This document shows, piece by piece, positions 34,487 to 42,185 of a DNA stretch of 64,000 nucleotides. The stretch's first letter is position 1. Each line of letters opens with the position of its first letter. The stretch is from Pedobacter sp. AJM (lineage in GTDB: Bacteria > Bacteroidota > Bacteroidia > Sphingobacteriales > Sphingobacteriaceae): contig NZ_NHOT01000006.1 of assembly GCF_002197755.1 (NCBI RefSeq), positions 124,001 through 188,000 on the forward strand, given 5' to 3'. The notes beneath the pieces were generated by a model. That model was not told where the DNA came from. It saw only the letters and a list, made by a program, of their open reading frames with translations, and searched no databases. The translations under genes and the position numbers were made by a program.

Positions 34487-35896
34487 TCATTTGGATTTAT
34501 ACTTTATGATGAACTCAATCCAGTCGGTTTCGCTTTCAGGTATGCTAACATTCGGCGCAATACCAATATTATCCAAAGGGCGCTTTATACTATGCAATGA
34601 CTTACTAGCTGGATAATTCAATGAGTAAAATTTACAAGGTAAATTTATAGATACGATTTCCCCATAATCTACTGCTCCGGATGTATTTTGACCATATAAA
34701 GTTACTTTTTTACTTTGTTCCGCTCTGAGTAAAAAAAGCTCTGCACTGCTGGCAGTACCATCATTTATTAAAATTGAAATCCGGGATGGATATTTTAAAA
34801 TCCTTGAAAATTTAATAATCTCTTCGTCATAAAGTTGGTAATGTTCTCCTAAATGTTCTCTTAATTTCTTCACATCTTTTTTCATATTTAGTTTACTTTG
34901 AAGAGAAATATCTGGATATTCTATATCATAACAATCTTTTATATTATCCTCGGTTGCCCATACTACTCCGCCATCTACTTTAATAGGATTAGTATATAAA
35001 TAAGGTAGTAATTTCTCAAAAGACTTGGTTGAGCCGCCAGAATTATCTCTAATATCAATCATTAAGTGTTCACAATGATCTAATTGAGCTTTATGTCTGA
35101 TGATTAAACTATCAATTTGAGTTCTATATTTCGATTTAAAAGATGGAAGTTTAACAAGGGATGTTTGATGGTCAAGAAGAGTGAAAGATGGAGGATTCTC
35201 TTTTATGGTAACTTGAACGGATTGTTGCTTAATTTTTGGTCCTCTGGTCCACCTACCATAGATGCCAAAATCTAAAACGTCTCTTTGTATAGATAATTTG
35301 GGATATTGTTCTGAATGATCTGCTCCGCTATAATAAATTGGTTCATATTTGTTACCATTCTTTTTTAATCTAAATTTGATTTGCTGAGGCATCCATCTTA
35401 CTGAATCTGCTTTGACTATAAAAGCAACGAATTGTTTAGGTTTAATATCTTCAACAATTCCAACCTCATATATGCCATAATTCCAGATTCCTTCAATACT
35501 ATCTAATGTCTCTTTATTTTTAATCAAATAAGATTTAAATTTGCTTTCTGTCCAACTTGTTTTTTCATCGTTTGAAAAAAATATTCTCAGAGCATCTGGT
35601 GGGAATTTGCTGAAATCTATGCCAAAACTAATATGTTTATCTTTAAAGAAATCAAGCCATTCCCTACATAAGCTTAAACACTGGTATGCATTTGATCGGT
35701 TAGCGATTTGTTGGAGGCTATCTGTGAATTTTGCAAATTGTTTGCTGTTTGATGGGGTTACCTTATCCGTATAACCTACATAATTTTTGGAAATTCTTTG
35801 GGTTAAGAAAGCAAAGTTATCTCCACAGTTGCAGTTTTGGGCTTTAAGGCATGTAACAGTAAACATCAAAAAGAAAAAGCCTAGTAATTTTTTCAT
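34487..35896 (-). CDS. S41 family peptidase (paralogue 2)
   Basis: A 469-residue secreted peptidase with signal MKKLLGFFFLMFTVTCLKAQ and the same NCNC...LCREW cysteine pattern as its neighbour. The S41 domain covers about 240-465: LMIDIRDNSGGSTKSFEKLL, Ser loop INDGTASSAELFLLRAEQ, and VTLYGQNTSG. It is first gene of the minus-strand operon. Two such peptidases around a GG peptide gene suggest one matures and one clears the peptide, or that they act on two forms. The identity to paralogue 1 is visible throughout, so they arose by tandem duplication. Confidence 0.9.
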   Translation of the reverse strand: MKKLLGFFFLMFTVTCLKAQNCNCGDNFAFLTQRISKNYVGYTDKVTPSNSKQFAKFTDSLQQIANRSNAYQCLSLCREWLDFFKDKHISFGIDFSKFPPDALRIFFSNDEKTSWTESKFKSYLIKNKETLDSIEGIWNYGIYEVGIVEDIKPKQFVAFIVKADSVRWMPQQIKFRLKKNGNKYEPIYYSGADHSEQYPKLSIQRDVLDFGIYGRWTRGPKIKQQSVQVTIKENPPSFTLLDHQTSLVKLPSFKSKYRTQIDSLIIRHKAQLDHCEHLMIDIRDNSGGSTKSFEKLLPYLYTNPIKVDGGVVWATEDNIKDCYDIEYPDISLQSKLNMKKDVKKLREHLGEHYQLYDEEIIKFSRILKYPSRISILINDGTASSAELFLLRAEQSKKVTLYGQNTSGAVDYGEIVSINLPCKFYSLNYPASKSLHSIKRPLDNIGIAPNVSIPESETDWIEFIIKYKSK

Positions 35897-36156
35897 ATAA
35901 ACATTAATGATGAGTAAGTGAGCTTGTGTAGGCTAACTTATTAGTTTGTTTTGTGGTTAAAAATATAAAACATTGTCGTAGCTAACAAAAACTATTGATG
36001 AATACTACCTTTTTATGTACCAAACTATTTTGATCAAAAGAGTTTTCATTTTTTTAAAACAGCGTGTCAATGGATTCTAAAGCAATATATCAATATACCC
36101 AGTTATAATCATGTAGTTGTTTTTGTAACTATATTAGGTGTCGTGTCCTTATAAAA
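35897..36156. other. Divergent control region of the peptide locus
   Basis: AT-rich bases between the S41 gene (minus) and the peptide operon (plus). On the minus strand AGTTTGGTACAT (near 36028-36017) resembles the shared box weakly, and a TAGTTTTTG element lies downstream of it. No ORF is supported. Confidence 0.4.
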
Positions 36157-36207
36157 TGCCATTTGGTGTATTATTTTTCAGGCTCGGAAAAATAAATTCA
36201 ATACTTG
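36157..36207 (+). promoter_or_regulatory. Shared box and -7 element, copy in front of 36283
   Basis: TGCCATTTGGTGTAT (36157-36171) is followed after 30 bases by TACTTG (36202-36207). Compare TGCCAGTTGGTGTAT at 40306 and TGCCCTTTGGTGTAT at 42186. It is a candidate binding site for the LytTR regulator. Confidence 0.6.
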
Positions 36208-36265
36208 TATCATGTTAGGCCAACAGAGGCGGAAATCCGAAAAGCCTTTAATGAGTAGGAATTAA
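36191..36265 (+). ncRNA. Conserved 5' leader, copy 1
   Basis: A segment of 69 bases (36191-36259) that is almost identical to 40339-40406 and shares its 3' 40 bases with 46068-46109. AGGC (36227-36230) can pair with GCCT (36244-36247) around an inner GGAAATCC turn. The block ends in ATGAGTAGG followed by AATTAA, a micro-ORF MSRN-stop. It ends 17-23 bases before the peptide start. It may be a structured leader RNA controlling translation. Confidence 0.6.
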
Positions 36266-36282
36266 AATTTAAATTAAACGAA

Positions 36283-36444
36283 ATGAAAAAGTTAGAATTA
36301 GAAAAAATTGAAACCATTAATGGTGGTAGTGTCAAGCATTGCAATCTAACAGCAGCAGGTCTAGGATTAGCATCTTTTCTTTTTGCACCGTTAGGTGGAA
36401 CTGCAGCATTATTCGCTATTGGTTGTGCATTGTATGATTTATAA
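36283..36444 (+). CDS. GG-leader bacteriocin-like peptide, A1
   Basis: A 53-residue precursor, below the usual ORF size limit. The leader MKKLELEKIETINGG ends in Gly-Gly at 14-15, the C39 peptidase cleavage signal. The 38-residue core, SVKHCNLTAAGLGLASFLFA then PLGGTAALFAIGCALYDL, is hydrophobic, Gly/Ala-rich and has two Cys (20 and 48). It looks like a small pore-forming or two-peptide bacteriocin. The conserved leader RNA lies directly upstream. Peptide A2 follows 10 bases after its stop and shares the first six residues. Confidence 0.75.
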   Translation: MKKLELEKIETINGGSVKHCNLTAAGLGLASFLFAPLGGTAALFAIGCALYDL

Positions 36445-36454
36445 TATTATGAAT

Positions 36455-36604
36455 ATGAAAAAGTTAGAATTATCCGATTTAGAAAAAGTAAAGGCTTCTG
36501 GGCCAAGAGAATGTTGGGGTGTAGCTGGGTATTATTTATTAACCTCACCTATATCAGGTATAGGGTTAGTAATTGGTGCTGCCTGCTATGTGTCTTCTCT
36601 TTAA
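36455..36604 (+). CDS. GG-type bacteriocin-like peptide, A2
   Basis: A 49-residue precursor. The start at 36455 (MKKLELSDLEKVKASG) matches the A1 leader; earlier in-frame ATGs overlap A1. The leader ends in Ser-Gly rather than Gly-Gly. The core PRECWGVAGYYLLTSPISGI then GLVIGAACYVSSL has two Cys (20 and 44) and GxxxG-like spacing (SGIGLVIGAA), as in two-peptide class IIb bacteriocins. A1 and A2 may act together. The thioredoxin-like protein encoded downstream could handle their disulfides. Confidence 0.72.
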   Translation: MKKLELSDLEKVKASGPRECWGVAGYYLLTSPISGIGLVIGAACYVSSL

Positions 36605-36615
36605 AAGTTTAGTTT

Positions 36616-36855
36616 ATGAAAAAAAATTCTTTTAATAGAACTACAGGATTTGGCCTATTATTTATTCTATTGTTAACATTTGCATATTATCTAGGATATT
36701 TTTCAGATATATTTTTCAGTGTAGGATTAGTAATTTGCATGGTGGGATTGGTAGTTGATAAGAATAGTATTAACAAAACTGTAAGAGACATTAATTTTTG
36801 TTTGCTATGTAGTTTCATGCTATTCTCATTAGGTTTTTTTTTATATAAGATTTAA
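36616..36855 (+). CDS. Small membrane protein, immunity candidate
   Basis: A 79-residue protein with three hydrophobic segments (GLLFILLLTFAYYLGYF; IFFSVGLVICMVGLVV; FCLLCSFMLFSLGFFLY). It starts 11 bases after peptide A2 and is closed by a strong terminator. Immunity proteins of class II bacteriocins are often small membrane proteins encoded directly after the peptide gene, which is the reason for this guess. No family is recognised. Confidence 0.6.
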   Translation: MKKNSFNRTTGFGLLFILLLTFAYYLGYFSDIFFSVGLVICMVGLVVDKNSINKTVRDINFCLLCSFMLFSLGFFLYKI

Positions 36856-36866
36856 ATGTTTAGCTG

Positions 36867-36894
36867 TTCCAGAGGTGCTATAATACCTCTGGAA
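36867..36894 (+). terminator. Terminator after peptide A1/A2/immunity unit
   Basis: TTCCAGAGGT (36867-36876) and ACCTCTGGAA (36885-36894) form a 10-bp stem, followed by TTTTTTATT. Confidence 0.9.
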
Positions 36895-36967
36895 TTTTTT
36901 ATTAAATCCTCAATACAAGACTTTAATAATACGTCTTAGAAACCCCCATTTAAAAAAGATAAATATT

Positions 36968-37618
36968 ATGATCAAACTGAAACTATCATTCTGGGTTTTG
37001 CTATTAACAATAGCCATAATCAGTATTTCAATTACTTATATCTTTAGCCACTATTTATTTACTCGTGATATTTACTATAATAGTTATCAGAGTCAGTTAG
37101 AAACAATCCGTATTGATGAACTTTTTGAAACGCAACTGAAATACAGCTGGATAGCTTTTCTATTTATACCATTATGGTTGTTGCTTAAAAATTTTATAGT
37201 TGGGTTATGTTTACAAGTTGGTTTACTCTTAAACAACGCTAAATTAAAATTTAGCATCACCTTTAAAATTGCGTTAACAGCTGAGTTTGTTTTCTTATTA
37301 CCGCAATTATTTAAACTTTGTTGGTTTCTGATCTTTAAAACTGATTATACAATAACCGAAGTACAACAATTTTATCCGCTTTCCGCACTGAACTTATTTA
37401 AGCAAGAAAATTTACCTCAATTATTAATTTATCCTTTCCAAACTTTTAATGTTTTCGAAATCCTGTATTGGATTTTATTGGCCGGTGGCATTAAGCAAGC
37501 TTTAAATACAGATCTTAATCAAGGCATTCGGGTGGTATTTTCAGGTTATATACCAGCATTAATTTTGTGGGTAGTCTGCATTATGTTTATTAGTATTTCT
37601 CTTAACCCAGCAATTTAG
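36968..37618 (+). CDS. Polytopic membrane protein of unknown function
   Basis: A 216-residue protein with about five membrane helices: 8-28, 60-80, 100-125, 155-175 and 190-212. The first helix is followed by a 30-residue outer loop. I recognise no family; the general look is that of Yip1-like or ABC-permease-like subunits. It lies 23 bases before the thioredoxin-like gene and likely shares its transcript with it and the first C39 ABC exporter, so a helper role in peptide export is possible. Confidence 0.55.
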   Translation: MIKLKLSFWVLLLTIAIISISITYIFSHYLFTRDIYYNSYQSQLETIRIDELFETQLKYSWIAFLFIPLWLLLKNFIVGLCLQVGLLLNNAKLKFSITFKIALTAEFVFLLPQLFKLCWFLIFKTDYTITEVQQFYPLSALNLFKQENLPQLLIYPFQTFNVFEILYWILLAGGIKQALNTDLNQGIRVVFSGYIPALILWVVCIMFISISLNPAI

Positions 37619-37641
37619 TAATATCTCCTTATTTAATTTTT

Positions 37642-38166
37642 ATGAAGAAAAAAATAATTCTAGCGATAGGCATTTTAGCCTTTTGCCTTGCCGGGTTATT
37701 GGCTTTTAAAATTCTGGAAAAGTATAACAACAACAAAGTCATAGCAAATCAGAAGCAATTGCTACCTGCTTTTCAATTTTATGGTCAAAACCTTAAAAAA
37801 TTTAGTGCTACGCAATTGCAACCAGATGTTCCGGTATGCATTTTTTATTATAATGCAGATTGTGAGCATTGTGATTACGAAGCTAAAGAGATTAGGAAGC
37901 ATATTAGAGCATTTGAAAAAGTTCAGGTGGTGATGGTTTCGACCAATATGCCTGAACAAACAGCACAATTTATTAATACACATCAATTAAATAATTATGC
38001 TTTTATCACCTGGCTTTACGATAAAGAATACAATTTTTATAAATGGTTTGGTAAATCTGTTACGCCCTCTGTTTACATTTATAATAAGCAGCGTCAGCTG
38101 GTAAAAGAATATACCGGTGAGGTGAAGGTATCTGCAGTACTTAAATATTTAGATCATGAAAAGTAA
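37642..38166 (+). CDS. Membrane-anchored thioredoxin-like protein
   Basis: A 174-residue protein with an N-terminal membrane anchor (IILAIGILAFCLAGLLAFKI) and a thioredoxin fold (about 50-170). The active site is Cys74-Glu-His-Cys77 in YYNADCEHCDYEA, and the cis-Pro region is GKSVTPSVYIYNK. It faces the periplasm and could form or reduce disulfides. Its gene overlaps the C39 ABC exporter gene by 11 bases and sits in the same unit as peptides with paired Cys residues. TlpA-like proteins are the closest general comparison. Confidence 0.8.
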   Translation: MKKKIILAIGILAFCLAGLLAFKILEKYNNNKVIANQKQLLPAFQFYGQNLKKFSATQLQPDVPVCIFYYNADCEHCDYEAKEIRKHIRAFEKVQVVMVSTNMPEQTAQFINTHQLNNYAFITWLYDKEYNFYKWFGKSVTPSVYIYNKQRQLVKEYTGEVKVSAVLKYLDHEK

Positions 38167-40285
38167 GGCTAGTAAAACACTGGTATTACAGCATGACAGT
38201 AGTGATTGTGGTGTGGCTTGTTTGCTTTCTGCTGTACACTATTTTGGGGGAAGCAGTAATTTAGAGCATTTAAGAAAAGTAAGCGGTACTGATGGAAATG
38301 GTACCACTTTACAAGGTCTGTGCGAGGGTGCTGCTAAGGTAGATTTAATAGCTGAAGCCTTTGAAGCGGAACTACAGCATTTAATGGTATTAGAGGAATT
38401 GTGCTTATTGCATATCAAATTAAATAATGCGATGGAGCATTATGTACTTTGTTATAGGTATGATGATAAAAAAGAAGTTTTTATTATTGGCGATCCGGCA
38501 AAAGGGATAGAGTATTGGAGTAAGGAAACGTTATCTACATATTGGGAATCAAAAATTCTTTTGACACTGAAACCAGTTGAAAGTTTTCTATCCTCTCAAC
38601 ATAAAAAAAAGCAGAAATTTAAATGGTTTTTAAATGTACTTAACGAGGATTCAAACATTTTATTAGCTTCTATATTTTTAGGTGTGATCATTGCAAGTTT
38701 GGGGCTATCTACTGCATTATTTACCCAAAAACTGGTTGATGAGATTATTCCGAAGAATCAAGTAAATAAAATGATAAGTGGCTTAATCATTTTACTTTGT
38801 TTGTTAATTGCAAAATCCATGATAGCCTTTTTAAGGCAACTCTTTTTACTCAAACAAACCAAAGATTTTAATGAGCGGATTACAGGCAATTTTATTTCAA
38901 AATTATTATATCTGCCCAAACTATTTTTTGATACCCGAAAAACTGGTGATTTAATCTCAAGATTGAATGATACCCAACGCATTCAGCGTAGTGTCTCTTT
39001 TTTAAGTGGAAGTTTTGTAATTGATTTTTTAATTGTAATCGTATCTTCAGTTTATCTTTTTCACTACCATTATGGTATAGCACTTACCACATTGACTGCA
39101 ATTCCATTAATGGGGTTGATCACTTTTAAATTCAAAAAGAAAATTTTGACACAAAATACGGAGGCAATGGCATCCTATTCCGCTAATGAAAGTAATTATA
39201 TTGATGTTATACAAGGGATTAGCGTGCTTAAAGTGTTAAATAAAGAGGCCGATTTTATCCATAGATCAATCAGTTATTTTTCAAATTTTCAGCTCAAAAA
39301 TTACATATTGGGTAAAACGAGCAACCAATTTAACTTATTTGTAGAAATGTTTGCTTCCATAATTATTGTGTTAATTATTGCACAGGTTTCCTATTTAACC
39401 TTGCATCACCAATTAAAGATTGGTGAAATGATGGCAATATTGTCTATTGCAATCAGCATTATACCATCTTGTACCAGATTAATGTTAACAAACCTGCAGA
39501 TTCAGGAGGCTATTGTAGCCTTTAACAGAATATACGAATTTGCAGATACAGCACCAGAAAATGATGGTGATCTTTTAATTGCAGAAGATGAATGGGATAA
39601 CCTGTTTGATCAATTGGAAATGAGAGATTTGAGTTTTAGGTTTGCTGGAAGAACAATATTATTAAATGCAATAAACATAGAAATATTTAAAGGAAAAATA
39701 TCGGTACTACTGGGAGAAAGCGGGTGTGGTAAAAGTACACTTATACAAATTCTACAAAAATTTTATGTTCAGGAAAAAGGCTTTATTTTGGTTAATGGAA
39801 AGTTTGAGCTAAAAAATATTTCTGCAAAAAAATGGCGTAGTGTAATTGGTGTGGTACCTCAGGATATTAAATTATTTAATTGCAGCATTATCGAAAATAT
39901 TTGTTTGAGTAGTAAGCAAAGTGATTTTGAGCAAGTGCTTAACTTATGTAAATTATATGGCCTAGAAAATTATTTCAGCCAGTTTCCTCAAGGATTGGCT
40001 ACCAGGGTTGGAGAAGAAGGTTTAAATCTTTCCGGCGGACAAAAACAGATTATAGGCTTGATAAGGGCTCTCTTTAATCAGCCGCAATTACTTTTGCTTG
40101 ATGAGCCAACAGCATCACTTGATCCAAAAATGGAACAATTTATTTTAAACCTGCTTTTATCTTTAAAAAATAATATGGGGATTTTTCTAATTACGCATAA
40201 AGAAAGTACGGCACTAATCGCCGATTTAAAATATGTAATTGAAGAGAAGGTCGCTGCTAAAGTACTGGTTAATGAATTAATTTAA
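38156..40285 (+). CDS. C39 peptidase-domain ABC exporter 1
   Basis: A 709-residue bacteriocin exporter/processing enzyme. The C39 peptidase (1-140) has Gln12 and Cys18 in LQHDSSDCGVACLL, His in MEHYVLCYRYD and Asp in IIGDPAKG, so it should be active. Six membrane helices follow (about 165-460). The ABC domain has Walker A GESGCGKST, signature LNLSGGQKQ, Walker B LLLLDEPTASLD and H-loop LITHKES. It cleaves after the GG motif of precursor leaders and exports the cores. It lacks a dedicated HlyD gene next to it; the adaptor is encoded 2 kb downstream. Confidence 0.92.
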   Translation: MKSKASKTLVLQHDSSDCGVACLLSAVHYFGGSSNLEHLRKVSGTDGNGTTLQGLCEGAAKVDLIAEAFEAELQHLMVLEELCLLHIKLNNAMEHYVLCYRYDDKKEVFIIGDPAKGIEYWSKETLSTYWESKILLTLKPVESFLSSQHKKKQKFKWFLNVLNEDSNILLASIFLGVIIASLGLSTALFTQKLVDEIIPKNQVNKMISGLIILLCLLIAKSMIAFLRQLFLLKQTKDFNERITGNFISKLLYLPKLFFDTRKTGDLISRLNDTQRIQRSVSFLSGSFVIDFLIVIVSSVYLFHYHYGIALTTLTAIPLMGLITFKFKKKILTQNTEAMASYSANESNYIDVIQGISVLKVLNKEADFIHRSISYFSNFQLKNYILGKTSNQFNLFVEMFASIIIVLIIAQVSYLTLHHQLKIGEMMAILSIAISIIPSCTRLMLTNLQIQEAIVAFNRIYEFADTAPENDGDLLIAEDEWDNLFDQLEMRDLSFRFAGRTILLNAINIEIFKGKISVLLGESGCGKSTLIQILQKFYVQEKGFILVNGKFELKNISAKKWRSVIGVVPQDIKLFNCSIIENICLSSKQSDFEQVLNLCKLYGLENYFSQFPQGLATRVGEEGLNLSGGQKQIIGLIRALFNQPQLLLLDEPTASLDPKMEQFILNLLLSLKNNMGIFLITHKESTALIADLKYVIEEKVAAKVLVNELI

Positions 40286-40305
40286 CATTTTTCATCCCTA
40301 AAATC

Positions 40306-40355
40306 TGCCAGTTGGTGTATTGAATTTATTTTTAATAAAATAAATTCAATACTTG
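40306..40355 (+). promoter_or_regulatory. Shared box and -7 element, copy in front of 40473
   Basis: TGCCAGTTGGTGTAT (40306-40320) and, after 29 bases, TACTTG (40350-40355). The upstream extension CATCCCTAAAATC (40293-40305) is also found before the 42186 copy. Confidence 0.6.
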
Positions 40356-40412
40356 TATCATGTTAGGCCAACAGAAGCGAAAACCCGAAAGCCTTTAATG
40401 AGTAGGGTATAA
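40339..40412 (+). ncRNA. Conserved 5' leader, copy 2
   Basis: Bases 40339-40406 match copy 1 except for a few substitutions (GAAAACCC instead of GGAAATCC, one A less). The block again ends ATGAGTAGG, here followed by GTATAA, a micro-ORF MSRV-stop. The next gene starts 66 bases later. Confidence 0.6.
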
Positions 40413-40472
40413 AACTTTAGTAAATTGGACTTGTATACTATAATTTGATTATTTATTAACTATAAGAATATT

Positions 40473-40871
40473 ATGAAATTAATTATCAAAAAAACAATTT
40501 TATTTTTTGCTGCATCAAGCTTAATCCTGCTTGTAATAGTTTTAACTGGATTTACTGAAAAAAAAACATCTGATTATGGATCGAGATCTAAACTATTTGT
40601 TTCAATGAATACTAATATGCTTCAGAATGTAGATCGTTTAGTCAAATGGTCGGCCAAGGATTCTACAAAGTTAAGTAAAGATAAATCTCTTATTTCTCTA
40701 TATGGTAGTGCTAAATTTACATGTGGAAACTTTGACATATTTGCTGATGAAATCTTTTTCAATAAAAAATTAAAAAAGATCACTGCTAAAAACTATAAAA
40801 TGATTTCATTCAGTTCTAAAAAAGTTACTGAGGGTCAATATGGTGAATTTGATATTAACAAATCGTATTAA
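40473..40871 (+). CDS. Membrane-anchored protein, LptA/OstA-like repeat
   Basis: A 132-residue protein with an N-terminal membrane segment or signal (ILFFAASSLILLVIVLTGF). The remainder contains LYGSAKFTCGNFDIFADEIF then FNKKLKKITAKN, a strand-turn pattern like the beta-jellyroll repeat of LptA/OstA proteins. It is controlled by a copy of both shared elements (box and leader). A periplasmic helper or immunity role in the peptide locus is possible. The LptA-like fold is a guess from pattern. Confidence 0.5.
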   Translation: MKLIIKKTILFFAASSLILLVIVLTGFTEKKTSDYGSRSKLFVSMNTNMLQNVDRLVKWSAKDSTKLSKDKSLISLYGSAKFTCGNFDIFADEIFFNKKLKKITAKNYKMISFSSKKVTEGQYGEFDINKSY

Positions 40872-40896
40872 TCTAATAGTCTGTTTGGAATAAAGA

Positions 40897-41353
40897 ATGA
40901 TCGAAATACAGTCTGTAAACAAGAAAATTTCAAAATATTTTTTTATTTCTCTTTTTGCAAATATTTTAAGTGGTTATGTATTTAACTATTTAAATATCCT
41001 GTATTTTAAACTTAATAATGATCAGTTTGAAAAAATATATGAGAATAAAATCTTTTTTATAGCGGTTATTTTTGCACCTATAATTGAGACATTAATATTT
41101 CAGTTTTTTTTATACCGTTTTATACTACTTTTAAAAATAAAATATATATATTGTAATTGTTATCATGTCATTTGCCTTTTCGCAAGGGCATTGGTACAAT
41201 TGGCTTTATGTAGTGGCCACATTTTTTAACGGACTATTCTTTAATACCCTTTACCTGAAAGTATATCGATTGAAAAATGAATTTTATGCAATTCTACTGG
41301 TGATTATGGTGCATGCATTATATAACTTATATGGTTTTCTATTTGTTGGATAG
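40897..41353 (+). pseudogene. CPBP-family intramembrane protein, frameshifted in a TA repeat
   Basis: Two overlapping frames (40897-41229 and 41165-41353) together encode one CPBP (CAAX protease/bacteriocin-processing) protein of about 150 residues. Frame 1 gives FAPIIETLIFQFFLYR (glutamate motif, with ET instead of EE). Frame 2 gives SFAFSQGHWYN and HALYNLYGF (His and HxxxN motifs). The break lies at the TATATATAT run near 41144-41152. One added TA unit gives KIKYIYIVIVIMSFAFSQGH with no stop. It is therefore either a recent pseudogene or a phase-variable gene. The family often provides bacteriocin immunity. Confidence 0.75.
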
Positions 41354-41395
41354 TAATTTAAGTAATGATAATCATTTAAATAAAACAGAAATTTT

Positions 41396-41536
41396 ATGAA
41401 AAATACACTGATCAGTAAAAATGAAGTATTAATCAACATGCTATTTATAGTAGGTCTCCTTTTTATCTTTCTTTATGATCACCGAATAGAATTTTTGCAT
41501 GGATTACAAGCGGGCCTTCATGACTTTTTTAAGTAA
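41396..41536 (+). CDS. Small one-helix membrane protein with GLxxGL tail
   Basis: A 46-residue peptide with one membrane helix (VLINMLFIVGLLFIFLYDH) and the tail IEFLHGLQAGLHDFFK. The tail resembles the end of the 47268 peptide (FLLGFTQGF) and of peptide B1 (FGVGFAQGL). Its ATG follows a gap of 42 bases after the CPBP gene. It could be an immunity or accessory peptide. The short length makes it uncertain. Confidence 0.5.
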   Translation: MKNTLISKNEVLINMLFIVGLLFIFLYDHRIEFLHGLQAGLHDFFK

Positions 41537-41569
41537 CCAGCTATTCATGATAATACTCAATGATTGTCT

Positions 41570-41740
41570 ATGTTCAGATTAAATAAAATCTCCCTTCCCA
41601 TTTGGGGATGTGTATTTTTTGTTGTTTTGCTGCTTGTTAACGTTATATTCAAAGTAGCTGACAAAGAATTAAATAGAGGTTTAATCATTATTTCATATGG
41701 AATGATGATTGCACACATCCGTAACCAGAAAAAGAAATAA
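41570..41740 (+). CDS. Small membrane protein
   Basis: A 56-residue open frame from an ATG at 41570: MFRLNKISLPIWGCVFFVVL then LLVNVIFKVADKEL and a second hydrophobic stretch LIIISYGMMIAHI, ending in basic residues. The layout (two helices, positive-inside tail) suggests a real membrane peptide, possibly part of the immunity set. No family is recognised. Confidence 0.45.
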   Translation: MFRLNKISLPIWGCVFFVVLLLVNVIFKVADKELNRGLIIISYGMMIAHIRNQKKK

Positions 41741-41861
41741 TTACTGGAAAAGCAGAAATAGACTGAAGATGGGCGTAACTCATACCAACTTTTAGTATTC
41801 ACTTTATATGTATAACGTATGATTTTGTGCCTTAATATTAACGGTTATTCCTTTTTTTGCG

Positions 41862-41996
41862 ATGTTAAGCCACCATGTTGAAAAAAAGAGCCTATTTGTT
41901 ATAAATATACTGTGTTTAGCATGCGGTGTCATGTTACTGTCTCTTCCTGCTGGTTTGTTTTTAGGAAAGGCATTTTACTTTCTAACACATTCATAA
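41862..41996 (+). CDS. Possible small membrane peptide
   Basis: A 44-residue frame from an ATG at 41862: MLSHHVEKKSLFVINILCLA then CGVMLLSLPAGLFLGKAFYF. Two hydrophobic segments. The frame is open upstream of the ATG up to a TGA at 41820, without an earlier ATG, so a longer decayed version is possible. Weakly supported. Confidence 0.35.
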   Translation: MLSHHVEKKSLFVINILCLACGVMLLSLPAGLFLGKAFYFLTHS

Positions 41997-42185
41997 ATAT
42001 TACTCAATTTTTAATCATCAGCAGCAGCGATCATCCAGATTTAGATTGGCTTTGATAAATAATCGATTTTAAAACCAGCATATACAGCTGTTTTTTTTGT
42101 TTATAGCTGATTTTTACAATAACCTTATAGGTTGAGTGGCAGGTGATGCCATTTATTTACCTGTTCACTATTCATCCCTACAATC

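Noticed and set aside
34161..34490. 109-residue version of the GG peptide
   Set aside because: The first 43 residues overlap the box and -7 element and do not resemble a leader; ATG at 34361 is the better start.
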